Notes under the pieces: generated by a model
Seen by the model: only the letters and a program-made list of their open reading frames with translations
Database searches by the model: none
What the model was told of the DNA's origin: nothing
Assembly (NCBI GenBank): GCA_946186925.1
Contig: CAMHPA010000030.1
Span: 1 to 33,015 of the forward strand
DNA length: 33,015 nt
Reading direction: 5' to 3'
From: an uncultured Bacteroidota bacterium
Lineage (GTDB): Bacteria; Bacteroidota; Bacteroidia; Bacteroidales; SZUA-534
Made by a program: the position numbers and the translations under genes
Part shown: piece by piece, positions 24,007-32,085 of the stretch
Numbering within the stretch: position 1 is the stretch's first letter
Layout of the letters: each line of letters opens with the position of its first letter

Positions 24007-24384
24007 ATGGATTATATATATAGTTTCGAGAAATTAGAGGTGTGGAAATTTGCGCGTGAGTACGTTAAAAAAATCTATGAACTCACCTTAAAATTTTCTA
24101 ACACCGAAAAATTCGGGCTCACACAGCAAATTCAGCGGGCGGCTGTTTCTATTTCGTCAAACATTGCAGAAGGAAGCGGAAGGACATCACCTAAAGAGCA
24201 AAAACATTTTGTCGAAATTGCTTACGGGTCTTTAATGGAAACATTCTCTCAACTATATTTGGCATACGATTTAGGGTATATTGACGAAAGTGATTTGGTA
24301 GAAATCAAACCTTTGATAAACAATATCGCTGCACAACTTTGCAATTTGCGTAAAAGTATAATTGATAGGGAATCAAACTCATAA
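24007..24384 (+). CDS. Four-helix-bundle S23 (23S rRNA intervening-sequence) family protein
   Basis: A 125-aa helical protein with the family hallmarks: FEKLEVWKFAREYVKKIYELT at the N-terminus, GLTQQIQRAAVSISSNIAEGSGR in the middle (NIAEG is diagnostic) and FVEIAYGSLMETFSQLYLAYDLGYI. Relatives were first seen in intervening sequences of 23S rRNA genes, and the diversity-generating-retroelement protein Avd shares this fold. No rRNA or reverse transcriptase lies in this window, so this is an orphan copy. It sits inside the thr operon between thrA and thrC, bounded by TTGAAC/TTAAAC repeats on both sides. Its function is unknown. Confidence 0.88.
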   Translation: MDYIYSFEKLEVWKFAREYVKKIYELTLKFSNTEKFGLTQQIQRAAVSISSNIAEGSGRTSPKEQKHFVEIAYGSLMETFSQLYLAYDLGYIDESDLVEIKPLINNIAAQLCNLRKSIIDRESNS

Positions 24385-24415
24385 TTTAAACCATTAAACT
24401 TCTAAACCTTTATTT

Positions 24416-24448
24416 TTAAACTTGTTAAACCCGTTAAACTTGTTAAAC
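24416..24448 (+). repeat. TTAAAC array, 9-bp period, right of the S23 gene
   Basis: TTAAAC occurs four times at 24416, 24425, 24434 and 24443, separated by TTG, CCG and TTG. Read on the minus strand (GTTTAACAAGTTTAACGGG...), it matches the left-hand GTTGAACAGGTTTAACGAG. The two blocks therefore form imperfect inverted repeats around the S23 gene. The array ends 4 bp before the thrC ATG and so forms its translation-initiation region. Confidence 0.8.
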
Positions 24449-24452
24449 AAAT

Positions 24453-25742
24453 ATGATTTTTTACAGCACTAACGATAAAAGCAACACAGCGGACCTGAAA
24501 ACTGCTGTGCTCAAAGGTCTTGCACCTGACAAGGGTTTGTATATGCCTGAATCGATTCCTGTTTTGCCGAAAACGTTCTGGGACAACATTCCTGGCAAGA
24601 CAATGGGCGAGATTGGTTTTGAGTTGCTCAAGCCGTATTTCTGCCCTGATATTCCTGAAGATACGTTCCGCAAAATGGTTGACGACGCGTTCAACTTCCC
24701 CGTGCCCGTGGTCAAAATCACCGAGAACATCAGCACCGCCGAACTATTCCACGGTCCGACGCTGGCGTTCAAAGACGTGGGCGCACGCTTTTTGGCACGC
24801 GTAATGTCGTATTTTGCAAGCAATCAGGGCGATATAAATGTTCTTGTTGCCACTTCGGGCGACACGGGCAGCGCAGTGGCCAACGGATTTTTGGGCGTGA
24901 AGGGCGTGAAGGTGCACGTTCTCTATCCGTCGGGATTGGTGAGCCGCCTGCAAGAATTGCAGTTCACCACTCTTGGTCAGAACGTTACGGCCTACGAAGT
25001 TAGCGGCGTGTTCGACGACTGCCAACGTATGGTGAAAGAGTGCTTTATGGATAAAGAGTTGAACCAAAAGCGGATACTGACGTCGGCCAACTCAATCAAC
25101 CTAGCGCGGTTCCTGCCGCAGAGCGTTTACTACGCTTACGCGCTGTCGCAGATTCCGCAAGAGCGCTGGAAAGACGTGGTAATGACCGTTCCGAGCGGCA
25201 ACTTCGGCAATATCACCGCTGGACTGGTGGCCTGGCGAATGGGAATGCCCGTCAAGCGGTTCATTGCCGCCATCAACGCCAACCGCGTGTTTGCTGATTA
25301 CCTGCAGACGGGCGTTTACAAACCGCAGAAATCGATTGCCACCATTGCCAACGCTATGGACGTGGGCGACCCGAGCAACTTTGCGCGTGTGATTGAACTT
25401 TTCGGCAAGTCGGTTGACAATGTCCGCGCCGAAATCAGCAGTTACAGTTACACCGACGAGCAGATTGGCGCCACAATGGCCGAAGTGCTGAAAGCAACTG
25501 GCTACGAACTCGACCCGCACGGTGCTGTGGGCTATTCCGCTTTGCGCGACCACCTGAACGCTGGCGAACTTGGCCTGTTCCTTGAGACGGCCCACCCCGC
25601 CAAGTTTATCGACACGGTTGAGAAATATACTGGCAAGCGCGTCGAGATTCCCGCACGTCTGCAGAAATTTGCCGAAGGCACCAAACAAACCGTGAAGATT
25701 AAAGCGGATTATACTGAATTGAAAAACAGACTGTTGGCGTAA
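24453..25742 (+). CDS. thrC: Threonine synthase
   Basis: A 429-aa PLP enzyme that converts O-phosphohomoserine to threonine. The N-terminal FYSTNDKSN and LAPDKGLYMPE are typical of bacterial ThrC. The PLP lysine lies in HGPTLAFKDVGARF (about residue 106), the phosphate-binding loop in VATSGDTGSAVANGF (about 132), and MTVPSGNFGNITAG and NAMDVGDPSNFARV occur further on. The C-terminus has the TAHPAKF motif. Length is normal. It is the last gene of the thr operon and is followed by a strong terminator. Its natural partner, homoserine kinase, is not encoded in this cluster. Confidence 0.97.
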   Translation: MIFYSTNDKSNTADLKTAVLKGLAPDKGLYMPESIPVLPKTFWDNIPGKTMGEIGFELLKPYFCPDIPEDTFRKMVDDAFNFPVPVVKITENISTAELFHGPTLAFKDVGARFLARVMSYFASNQGDINVLVATSGDTGSAVANGFLGVKGVKVHVLYPSGLVSRLQELQFTTLGQNVTAYEVSGVFDDCQRMVKECFMDKELNQKRILTSANSINLARFLPQSVYYAYALSQIPQERWKDVVMTVPSGNFGNITAGLVAWRMGMPVKRFIAAINANRVFADYLQTGVYKPQKSIATIANAMDVGDPSNFARVIELFGKSVDNVRAEISSYSYTDEQIGATMAEVLKATGYELDPHGAVGYSALRDHLNAGELGLFLETAHPAKFIDTVEKYTGKRVEIPARLQKFAEGTKQTVKIKADYTELKNRLLA

Positions 25743-25762
25743 CAGCACAGTTGTATAAAACT

Positions 25763-25797
25763 AAAAATCCCCGTCAAATTGATTGGCGGGGATTTTT
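25763..25797 (+). terminator. Intrinsic terminator of the thr operon
   Basis: AAAAATCCCCGTCAA-ATTGA-TTGGCGGGGATTTTT: a 15-bp stem with one T-G pair and a T-run, 20 bp after the thrC stop. Confidence 0.9.
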
Positions 25798-25860
25798 GTA
25801 TGACTTCAAAAAATCGACCTACTTGCTATATATTTTTTATCTTTACAAACAAAAACGCTT

Positions 25861-26049
25861 ATGGCCACAAAATCCTACAAACGGACTAATAATGCTGTTT
25901 CAACGGCTTCAGAACCGCAAGCAACTTACGCACAATGCCAAGCCGAGTGCACACCAGGCGCCAACAGGGCAGACCGTATGTCGGTTGAAGAGTATTTTGA
26001 CAAAGTGTGGACTGCAGTTTTGAAAAAATATGAAGATATACAACGTTGA
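25861..26049 (+). CDS. Putative antitoxin of a ParE/RelE-type pair
   Basis: A 62-aa protein with no recognised DNA-binding motif. The first 40 residues look disordered (MATKSYKRTNNAVSTASEPQ), and the C-terminal helix MSVEEYFDKVWTAVLKKYEDI resembles the toxin-neutralising helix of small antitoxins. It overlaps the toxin gene by 20 bp (26030-26049), a typical TA arrangement. A one-mismatch -7 box (TATCTTTA, 25838-25845) precedes it. The assignment is based mainly on context. Confidence 0.6.
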   Translation: MATKSYKRTNNAVSTASEPQATYAQCQAECTPGANRADRMSVEEYFDKVWTAVLKKYEDIQR

Positions 26050-26338
26050 AATTGCTGAATCGGCACTAGCAGACATCGATAGTCTGGCTGAATTTCTTGT
26101 AAGCAATTTATCTATAGACGGTGCGAAACGCTATCTAAAGGCTATGCTGCAAGAAATCAATTCATTATCGATTTTTGCTGACCTTTACAAACCTAGCACC
26201 TACGCTGTCATCCTACGGTATCATCCGAAAGCCCGTAGAATGGTATCTCATAACAAAAAATGGGTGTATATATTTCACGTTGAGAACGATACGGTAGTCA
26301 TTGACCGAATACGTCCATCGAAACTAATAACTCAATAA
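26030..26338 (+). CDS. ParE/RelE-family toxin
   Basis: A 102-aa protein with the ParE/RelE fold pattern: EIAESALADIDSLAEFLV (N-terminal helices), then a second helix with GAKRYLKAMLQEI, a strand RRMVSHNKKWVYIFHVENDTVVIDRIRP and a short tail. These toxins inhibit gyrase (ParE) or cleave ribosome-bound mRNA (RelE). Which applies here is not visible, though the R(x)R-poor C-terminus makes the ParE side slightly likelier. It overlaps the antitoxin start-to-stop by 20 bp and lacks its own promoter. Confidence 0.8.
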   Translation: MKIYNVEIAESALADIDSLAEFLVSNLSIDGAKRYLKAMLQEINSLSIFADLYKPSTYAVILRYHPKARRMVSHNKKWVYIFHVENDTVVIDRIRPSKLITQ

Positions 26339-26355
26339 TTTATTTGACGGGAATT

Positions 26356-26389
26356 TTTGTTCACCTTAAATCGAAAGTAAGTAACTTTG
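26356..26389 (+). promoter_or_regulatory. Promoter of the conserved small membrane protein gene
   Basis: TTTG (26356-26359), a 22-nt spacer and TAACTTTG (26382-26389) fit the Bacteroidetes consensus. The gene starts at 26457, leaving a leader of about 60 nt. Confidence 0.55.
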
Positions 26390-26456
26390 TAAAATACTGG
26401 TCGGTAGCGGAATTGCACCGTCAATATATATGATTAACAAAAAAAAGTAATTTGCT

Positions 26457-26972
26457 ATGATTGCCGAAATTCTGAAATACACACTGCCTGCGCTGTTTGT
26501 CTTTTTGGCCACTTATCTTGTTATGAGCAAAATGGTTAAAAGCGAGCAACTGCGTCTGAAAGCCGAGAACGTGCTCAACAACCAGAAATTCATCACCCCC
26601 ATCCGCCTGCAGGCCTACGAGCGAATGGTGCTGCTAATGGAACGCATATCGCCGCAATCGCTCATTATGCGCACGCAGCGGCAGAATATCACAAATCAGG
26701 AACTGCAATCGGCACTGTTGAAGACCATACGCTCTGAATTTGAGCACAATATGGCGCACCAACTCTATATCAGCGACAAGGCGTGGGAAATGGTTAGAAT
26801 GGCCAAAGAAGACTGCATCAAGTTTATCAACCAAACGGCTCTGCAAACAAAACCCGACGGCAACTCGCTGCAACTCTGCAAGTTGATTTTAGAGAACACA
26901 ATGGACCGCGAACTCGACCCCACAACAAAGGCAATCAGTTATCTGAAAGAAGAAATCAGGACGCTGTTTTAG
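26457..26972 (+). CDS. Conserved Bacteroidetes single-pass membrane protein (DUF7935-like)
   Basis: A 171-aa protein with one N-terminal transmembrane helix (about residues 8-25, TLPALFVFLATYLVMSKM) and a charged, helical cytoplasmic part. The pattern ITPIRLQAYERMVLLMERISPQSLIMR followed by IRSEFEHNMAHQLYISDKAWEMVRMAKEDCIKFIN is familiar from an uncharacterised family widespread in Bacteroidetes. The DUF7935 assignment is from memory. It has its own promoter and terminator, so it is likely monocistronic. Function is unknown. Confidence 0.65.
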   Translation: MIAEILKYTLPALFVFLATYLVMSKMVKSEQLRLKAENVLNNQKFITPIRLQAYERMVLLMERISPQSLIMRTQRQNITNQELQSALLKTIRSEFEHNMAHQLYISDKAWEMVRMAKEDCIKFINQTALQTKPDGNSLQLCKLILENTMDRELDPTTKAISYLKEEIRTLF

Positions 26973-26992
26973 GCCAATACGATTCATAAAAT

Positions 26993-27030
26993 AAGAGCCG
27001 CGAGACAATTCTCACGGCTCTTTTATTTTT
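26993..27030. terminator. Bidirectional intrinsic terminator
   Basis: AAGAGCCG-C-GAG (from 26993) pairs with CTC-A-CGGCTCTT (to 27022), followed by a T-rich run. It lies between convergent genes, 20 bp after one stop and 14 bp from the other, and can serve both. Confidence 0.85.
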
Positions 27031-27043
27031 TGCGGTCGCTTGT

Positions 27044-28123
27044 TTATTTCTTAAGCACTGGGAACAAATACTTGTATATACTACTCAATTCAGCCTGCAA
27101 ATCGGGCGAATCGGCGGTTATGGCAATCACTGCATCCTGGTCGGGCATTACAATAATGTATTGACCGCGGGCGCCGTCGGCACGATAGGCGTTGTCGGGG
27201 CAGCGCCACATTTGGTAGCCGTAGCCAAGCAGCCACGCGCAGTTGTCGGTGGTCAACCCTTTGGCTTCAACCTCGTCGGGGCGAGTGCCAGCCGGGACAG
27301 ACGGTACTTGGCAAGCCGACGCTTCAGCCACCCACTCGCGGCTCAACAGTTGTTTGCCTTCCCATTGGCCCTGCTGCAAAAAGAGTTGGCCGAACTTCAG
27401 CATATCCTCCGTCTTGATAAAAAGTCCCCATCCGCCGCAGTTAATGCCTTGCGGACTCTCGTCCCAGCGTGGTTTCTCGATATGCAGTGGCTCGAAAAGA
27501 CGCGGCGTGAGAAAATCGACAACTTTCTGACCTGTAATCTTTTGCACAATGGCCGACAGCATATAAGTTCCGATTGAATTATAGCAGTACCACGTGCCCG
27601 GCTCCTTGGTGACGGGGTGCTCAAGAAAGGCCGAAACCCAATCAGTACTGTCGCCGTTGCGACGCACGCTTGGCTCGGTTTCGTGGCCGCAGTTCATTGT
27701 GAGCAGGTCGCGAACGGTCATCGATTTCAGATTGTCCGACACTTCGGCCGGCAATTGGTCGGGAAAGAAATCGACAACCTTGTCGGTAACCTTCAACTTG
27801 CCATCATCGACAAGCATACCGACAGCCGTTGCGCAAAACGATTTGCTGACTGAGTGCATTACGTGAGCCGTATCGGCATAGCCGCCGTTCATCCATTTTT
27901 CGTAAATCACTTTGCCGTGTTGGGCAATCATTACGCTCTGAAGCGTCACGCCATCAATCGTGTCAGTGTAGGCGATAAGTTCGTCGGCGGCTGCAGTGAT
28001 TTCGGCGACGGCCTCGCCTCGTGGCATTTGTGCGTTATCAGTCGCCTGTTTCGGCGAGTTTGAGCACGACTGCGTCATCAGCAACATTCCTACTGACGCA
28101 ACAAAAAACAAAATTGTTCTCAT
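27044..28123 (-). CDS. Beta-lactamase-family (class C-like) serine hydrolase lipoprotein
   Basis: A 359-aa predicted lipoprotein. A signal peptide ends in a lipobox (LLMTQSC). The beta-lactamase/transpeptidase-like domain has the SxxK nucleophile motif in MHSVSKSFCATAVG, a Tyr motif region WYCYNSIGTYML, and the C-terminal YRADGARGQYIIVMPDQDAVI block where the third motif lies. This family covers esterases, DD-peptidases and penicillin-binding-like enzymes, and resistance is not implied. An in-frame extension to 28177 exists, but the Met at 28123 starts a normal signal peptide. The gene sits 157 bp downstream of the GGGP-synthase-like gene, with a possible weak -7 box (TATCTTTA) at 28243-28236. 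Confidence 0.85.
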   Translation of the reverse strand: MRTILFFVASVGMLLMTQSCSNSPKQATDNAQMPRGEAVAEITAAADELIAYTDTIDGVTLQSVMIAQHGKVIYEKWMNGGYADTAHVMHSVSKSFCATAVGMLVDDGKLKVTDKVVDFFPDQLPAEVSDNLKSMTVRDLLTMNCGHETEPSVRRNGDSTDWVSAFLEHPVTKEPGTWYCYNSIGTYMLSAIVQKITGQKVVDFLTPRLFEPLHIEKPRWDESPQGINCGGWGLFIKTEDMLKFGQLFLQQGQWEGKQLLSREWVAEASACQVPSVPAGTRPDEVEAKGLTTDNCAWLLGYGYQMWRCPDNAYRADGARGQYIIVMPDQDAVIAITADSPDLQAELSSIYKYLFPVLKK

Positions 28124-28280
28124 AGAAATAAATTTTTTGGAGGCCTCGGCAGACCTTTGAGTTCTGCTGAATGCCAATTATAAATATGTCAATGGCATTG
28201 CAAGTCTGATTGATTACGAATCACAAAACCGACTTTAAAGATAGCGAACGGATTTAAATATGCAACTGAAATGCAGACAG

Positions 28281-29021
28281 TTAGCGAGAAAAATCTGCTA
28301 CAGCGCGAGAGATTTCCTCAACCAATCCATAGTTACTCTCAATCGAAGTGCCGACTACGACAATGTCGGCGCCTGATTTTAAGGCAGTTGTGACATCGGC
28401 TGCCGAACGCAGACCTCCGCCGACAATCAGTGGCAGACCAACCGCACGGCGCACGGCCGCAATCATTTCGGCACTGACGGGCTTGGTGGCGCCGCTTCCG
28501 CCTTCAAGATAAATGGCCTTCAAACCCAACATCTGACCAGCCAGAGCCGTAGCAACCGCAATGTCGGTTTTATTGTAAGGTATTGGCATTGTGTTGCTTA
28601 TGTAACGAACCGAAGTATAATTCTCTTCGCCAATCAGCATATAGCCTGTGGGCAGAATCTCAATGCCTGATTTGGCCAAAGCGGGTGCCGCCTGCACGTG
28701 CTGACCGATAAGAAATTCGGGGTTGCGGCCCGAAATGAGCGAGAGCAGCAGAATGCCGTCGGCCTTGTCCGACACTTGCATTGCACTGCCAGGAAACAGA
28801 ACCACAGGCTTTTGCGTGTGGCGCTTCAGAGTGGCAACCGTTTCGTCGATATTGCTGAAAAGCAGGCTTCCGCCAACTAAAATAATGTCGGGGCCATTGG
28901 CAGAGTTGATTTTTTCGGTCAGGCGCAGCAAATCGGTTTCATTCTGCTTGTCGGGGTCGATAAGCAGGGCGAACATCTTGCGGCCTTTGGCAATATTTTC
29001 TTGAATATCAGTCAGTAACAT
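28281..29021 (-). CDS. Geranylgeranylglyceryl phosphate synthase-like (GGGPS/PcrB family) protein
   Basis: A 246-aa TIM-barrel protein. Its markers are ALLIDPDKQN near residue 20, GPDIILVGGSLLF, VVLFPGSAMQVSDKADGILLLSLISGRNPEFLIGQHV, the YLEGGSGAT phosphate loop and LIVGGGLRSAADV near the end. The family joins a polyprenyl diphosphate to glycerol-1-phosphate. In archaea this makes ether lipids; Bacteroidetes encode relatives whose physiological product is less clear. It is 11 bp after the PPTase gene, the last member of a probable six-gene operon. Confidence 0.9.
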   Translation of the reverse strand: MLLTDIQENIAKGRKMFALLIDPDKQNETDLLRLTEKINSANGPDIILVGGSLLFSNIDETVATLKRHTQKPVVLFPGSAMQVSDKADGILLLSLISGRNPEFLIGQHVQAAPALAKSGIEILPTGYMLIGEENYTSVRYISNTMPIPYNKTDIAVATALAGQMLGLKAIYLEGGSGATKPVSAEMIAAVRRAVGLPLIVGGGLRSAADVTTALKSGADIVVVGTSIESNYGLVEEISRAVADFSR

Positions 29022-29032
29022 ATTTCGTTTTT

Positions 29033-29644
29033 CTACCCGATAATATACGACAAAATATTGTCGCCGATTAGTTGCGAATGGCAGTTTTTCCTTACAGGCG
29101 CGTTTTTGCGTATAACGACATTGTAATCAGCCACTTGCATAAAGTTGGGATTTTCTTCAATCTCAACTTCGGTGTGCTCTAGTCCGCAGCCAATCAACTT
29201 GTAGGCGGCTTCCTTGACCGTCCAAACAAGTGTGTGCTCGGTATCGGTTTTGCACCAATCCAATTCATTGCCAGTCAAGAATTTATGGCGGACTTTTGTT
29301 GTCCGCGCAGTAATCTGCTCAATGTCGATACCCAAATTCTGTTCGGCAACCATCACCGCAACCATATTTTTTGAGTGCGAAATCGATATAAAGCCCTTGT
29401 TTTCAGCAATATATGGCTTGCCGTTGCTGTCGTGTGCAATAGTTGCATTGCGTTTGAGCAACTCGCGCAGCACGATTCGTGTTGTGAGCCATTCAGTGCG
29501 GCGGCGGTCGTTGCCAATTTGCTCATACACAGCCTTATCCGCATCGTGCAAACAAATCATAGGCAAAAGTTGCTCTGCCGTCTCCTGTTTGCTCCAAACA
29601 CCTAATACAGCATCGCCAATCGTCTGTGTAAATAGCAGTGGCAT
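29033..29644 (-). CDS. 4'-phosphopantetheinyl transferase superfamily protein
   Basis: A 203-aa Sfp-type enzyme that attaches phosphopantetheine to carrier proteins. Signature motifs are NLGIDIEQI (metal-binding Asp/Glu), FLTGNELDWC and WTVKEAAYKLIG. An N-terminal GKPYI...FISISHSKNMV segment, also typical, precedes them. The Met at 29644 lies 2 bp after the gldD stop. An ATG at 29656 would overlap gldD by 10 bp and is also possible. Its place after ssb-gldE-gldD is a recurrent Bacteroidetes arrangement. Confidence 0.88.
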   Translation of the reverse strand: MPLLFTQTIGDAVLGVWSKQETAEQLLPMICLHDADKAVYEQIGNDRRRTEWLTTRIVLRELLKRNATIAHDSNGKPYIAENKGFISISHSKNMVAVMVAEQNLGIDIEQITARTTKVRHKFLTGNELDWCKTDTEHTLVWTVKEAAYKLIGCGLEHTEVEIEENPNFMQVADYNVVIRKNAPVRKNCHSQLIGDNILSYIIG

Positions 29645-29646
29645 AG

Positions 29647-30216
29647 TTAGTTCCAACTAAAAGTCTCAATCAGGTGCTTGATATCGGCGTTAATGAAATC
29701 GAGCATCGGCGCGAGCGAATCTTTGTTTGGCACCACGTTGAAATAGAGCGCGCCGCGCACAAAATGGCGCACGCTGTCAGTCACATAGAACTGCACGTTC
29801 GACGCCGCGTCGCCGCTGATTTCGTAAAGCAGACCATAAACCTTGCGGTCAGGATTGTCGTACGGCGTCTCACTAATGGCGTCGGCTTTTATTGTGTGCT
29901 TATACACAAAGTTGTGTGCATCAGTAATATAACTGTCCAAATTATGGTCGATTGCCTTGTAACTCAAATGGATTTTCGCGTTGAGCGACTTGAAGTTGAC
30001 ATCGGCCCAATAGCGCTCGTCAGCGTTTTTTGAGTTGCGCAAATCGAAGGTTGCGTAAGTTGGATACTCGAACCGATACGGCACCTTGCAATCGATTGAT
30101 TGATAACTTTTTTCAGGCATATCGACACGGTAATAACCGCGCGGTTTCGGCACATAGTCGTTGCCGCAGGACACCAGCATCGCGACAAGCGCAAACAGTG
30201 AAACGATTTTTGTCAT
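29647..30216 (-). CDS. gldD: Gliding motility lipoprotein GldD
   Basis: A 189-aa lipoprotein. The signal peptide ends at a lipobox (AMLVSC, Cys at about residue 17) and is followed by DYVPKPRGYYRVDMPEKSYQ, the conserved GldD N-terminus. YLLYEISGDAASNVQFYVTDSVRHFVRGALYF near the C-terminus is also typical. GldD is needed for gliding and for type IX secretion in Flavobacterium; in non-gliding Bacteroidales it probably supports T9SS. This agrees with the T9SS cargo in this window. The frame stays open to 30279, but the Met at 30216 begins the signal peptide. It lies 31 bp after gldE. Confidence 0.9.
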   Translation of the reverse strand: MTKIVSLFALVAMLVSCGNDYVPKPRGYYRVDMPEKSYQSIDCKVPYRFEYPTYATFDLRNSKNADERYWADVNFKSLNAKIHLSYKAIDHNLDSYITDAHNFVYKHTIKADAISETPYDNPDRKVYGLLYEISGDAASNVQFYVTDSVRHFVRGALYFNVVPNKDSLAPMLDFINADIKHLIETFSWN

Positions 30217-30247
30217 AATCAGCAATTTGGTTGCAAAGGTAGCCAAA

Positions 30248-31594
30248 TCATTGGTCGGCAGGTGCGGGTTCGGCGGCAATTTTGCGGTGCACCTTCACCG
30301 ACGTAATGCGGCGGCGGTCGACTTCGAGAACGGTGAACTCGAAGCCGCAGCACTCAAAACGCTCGTTCTTGCGCGGCAGTTCGCCTTTCATCTCCAAAAT
30401 CAGTCCAGCCAGCGACTCCGACTCACCTTGCGCCTCGGCAAATATCTCAGAATCAATCTCCAACTCATCGCAGAAATCCGAAAGCAGCGTCTTGCCTTTG
30501 AAAATGTAGGTGTTCTCGTCGACGCGCGTGAAATCGGACTCTTCTTCGTCGAACTCATCGGAAATGTCGCCCACAATCATCTCAATAATGTCCTCCATCG
30601 TCACCAGGCCCGACGTGCCGCCGTACTCGTCGACCACAATGGCCATATGGTTTTTCTGCATCTGCAACTCCTCAAGCAACTCGTTGATTTTCTTGTTCTC
30701 GGGCACAAAATGCGGCGGACGTATAAGCGTCATCCACTTGAAGCCGTTTTTGTTGTTCACATACGGCAGTAAGTCCTTAATATACAGAATACCAGATATT
30801 TGGTCGAACGTATCAGTGTAAACGGGTATGCGCGAGTAGCCCGACTCGGTGATTTTTTTCAGCACCTGCTCAAACGGCTCCTTCGACTCAATGGCCACCA
30901 TATCCACCCGCGGGCACATAATCTCCGAAACCTCAATGTTGCCAAACTCGATAATGCCTTTCAACATCTCGCGCTCGCTCATCAGGCCTGTCGGATTTTC
31001 CTCAATCACGTCGGACAGTTCGTCCATCGAAATTGACTGATTCTTATGTATTTGCAACTCAACGTGACGGTTGTTGCGCGCCACGAAGAATGTCAGCGGC
31101 TTCATTATCTTGCTCATTATCAGCAGTGGAATCGACATAAAGCCGATTATCCCGTCGGGATTTTGGCGGGCGAGCATTTTGGGCATCACCTCGCAAAAAA
31201 CAAGCAGTATCGGTGTAATGATAACTACCTGAAGAACAAGACATAACGCGGGGTGCAGAAACGAAAGCGGCTGACGCGTGACGTACATAAACAGTATGGC
31301 GACGGCCACATAGTTAATGCAGTTGAGCACCGACGTGAGCGCAAGCAGTTCCTCGGGTTTGTCGATAAATTTGAGTGCTGTGCGGGCGGTGATTTTCTTG
31401 CTTTTACGCAAAGTTCTGATTTGCTGTGTGTTAATCGACAGAAAAGCAACTTTGCTGCCCGACACAAGTGCGGCGGCTATCATTAGCAGAACGCCAGCAA
31501 CTATTGCGGCAATCAGCGCCGCATCTGTTGAAAAGCAAGAGCCAATTGCCTGTATATCAGCAACTGTCTCTTGCGTATAAGGGTCGTTTTCCAA
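30248..31594 (-). CDS. gldE: Gliding motility-associated GldE (CNNM/CBS/CorC_HlyC) protein
   Basis: A 448-aa membrane protein. A DUF21/CNNM domain with several helices (about residues 25-185, including LIAAIVAGVLLMIAAALVSGS and VVIITPILLVFCEVMPKML) is followed by paired CBS domains (about 215-345, MCPRVDMVAIESKEPFEQVL, SRIPVYTDTFDQISGILYIKDLL, VVDEYGGTSGLVTMEDIIE). A CorC_HlyC transporter-associated domain closes it (about 360-440). The first codon is TTG at 31594-31592; an in-frame TAG lies two codons upstream and the next Met would remove part of the first TM. It lies 21 bp downstream of ssb and upstream of gldD, the conserved order. Confidence 0.9.
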   Translation of the reverse strand: MENDPYTQETVADIQAIGSCFSTDAALIAAIVAGVLLMIAAALVSGSKVAFLSINTQQIRTLRKSKKITARTALKFIDKPEELLALTSVLNCINYVAVAILFMYVTRQPLSFLHPALCLVLQVVIITPILLVFCEVMPKMLARQNPDGIIGFMSIPLLIMSKIMKPLTFFVARNNRHVELQIHKNQSISMDELSDVIEENPTGLMSEREMLKGIIEFGNIEVSEIMCPRVDMVAIESKEPFEQVLKKITESGYSRIPVYTDTFDQISGILYIKDLLPYVNNKNGFKWMTLIRPPHFVPENKKINELLEELQMQKNHMAIVVDEYGGTSGLVTMEDIIEMIVGDISDEFDEEESDFTRVDENTYIFKGKTLLSDFCDELEIDSEIFAEAQGESESLAGLILEMKGELPRKNERFECCGFEFTVLEVDRRRITSVKVHRKIAAEPAPADQ

Positions 31595-31615
31595 AATCTA
31601 TGCTATTGGTTAAAC

Positions 31616-32050
31616 TTAAAACGGCAAATCGTCGGCTTCCAACGGTGCCTGAGTTGGTTGCGGTGCCGAGTCGTAATTTGTGGCAGGCTCGCCAACCGAA
31701 CCGCCCGAATTTGAACTTCCGCCGTTGCGCGAATCGAGCATTTTCATCTCGTTGGCAACAATTTCAGTTGTGAAACGGTCGTTGCCGTCCTTGTCTTTGT
31801 ATTGGCGGTAGGTGATTCGGCCTTCGATATACAATTTTGTGCCTTTGTGCACATATTGCTCAATAATGCCCGCAAGTCCGCGCCAAGCCACAATTCGGTG
31901 CCACTCAGTGCGTTCCTGACGTTGGCCCGATTTGTCCTGATAACGCTCGCTTGTTGCCAGCGAGAAGGTTGCCACCTTTGTGTCGTTGTCCAAAGTGCGA
32001 ATTTCGGGCTCGTTGCCCACATTCCCGACTAAAATTGCCTTGTTAATCAT
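31616..32050 (-). CDS. ssb: Single-stranded DNA-binding protein
   Basis: A 144-aa SSB with an OB-fold (1-108: NKAILVGNVGNEPEIR, ATFSLATSERY, EWHRIVAWRGLAGIIEQYVHKGTKLYIEGRI). A Gly/Ser/Pro-rich linker follows, then the acidic tip ADDLPF, the docking peptide for replication and repair partners. It precedes gldE by 21 bp. A second SSB-like gene lies 35 bp upstream in the same orientation. Confidence 0.95.
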   Translation of the reverse strand: MINKAILVGNVGNEPEIRTLDNDTKVATFSLATSERYQDKSGQRQERTEWHRIVAWRGLAGIIEQYVHKGTKLYIEGRITYRQYKDKDGNDRFTTEIVANEMKMLDSRNGGSSNSGGSVGEPATNYDSAPQPTQAPLEADDLPF

Positions 32051-32085
32051 TGTTAAAATTTGTTTAGTGGTTAGAAATAAGTGAT

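Noticed and set aside
24007..24384. S23 gene as part of a diversity-generating retroelement (Avd)
   Set aside because: There is no reverse transcriptase, template repeat or variable repeat in the window. The sequence fits the orphan S23 type.
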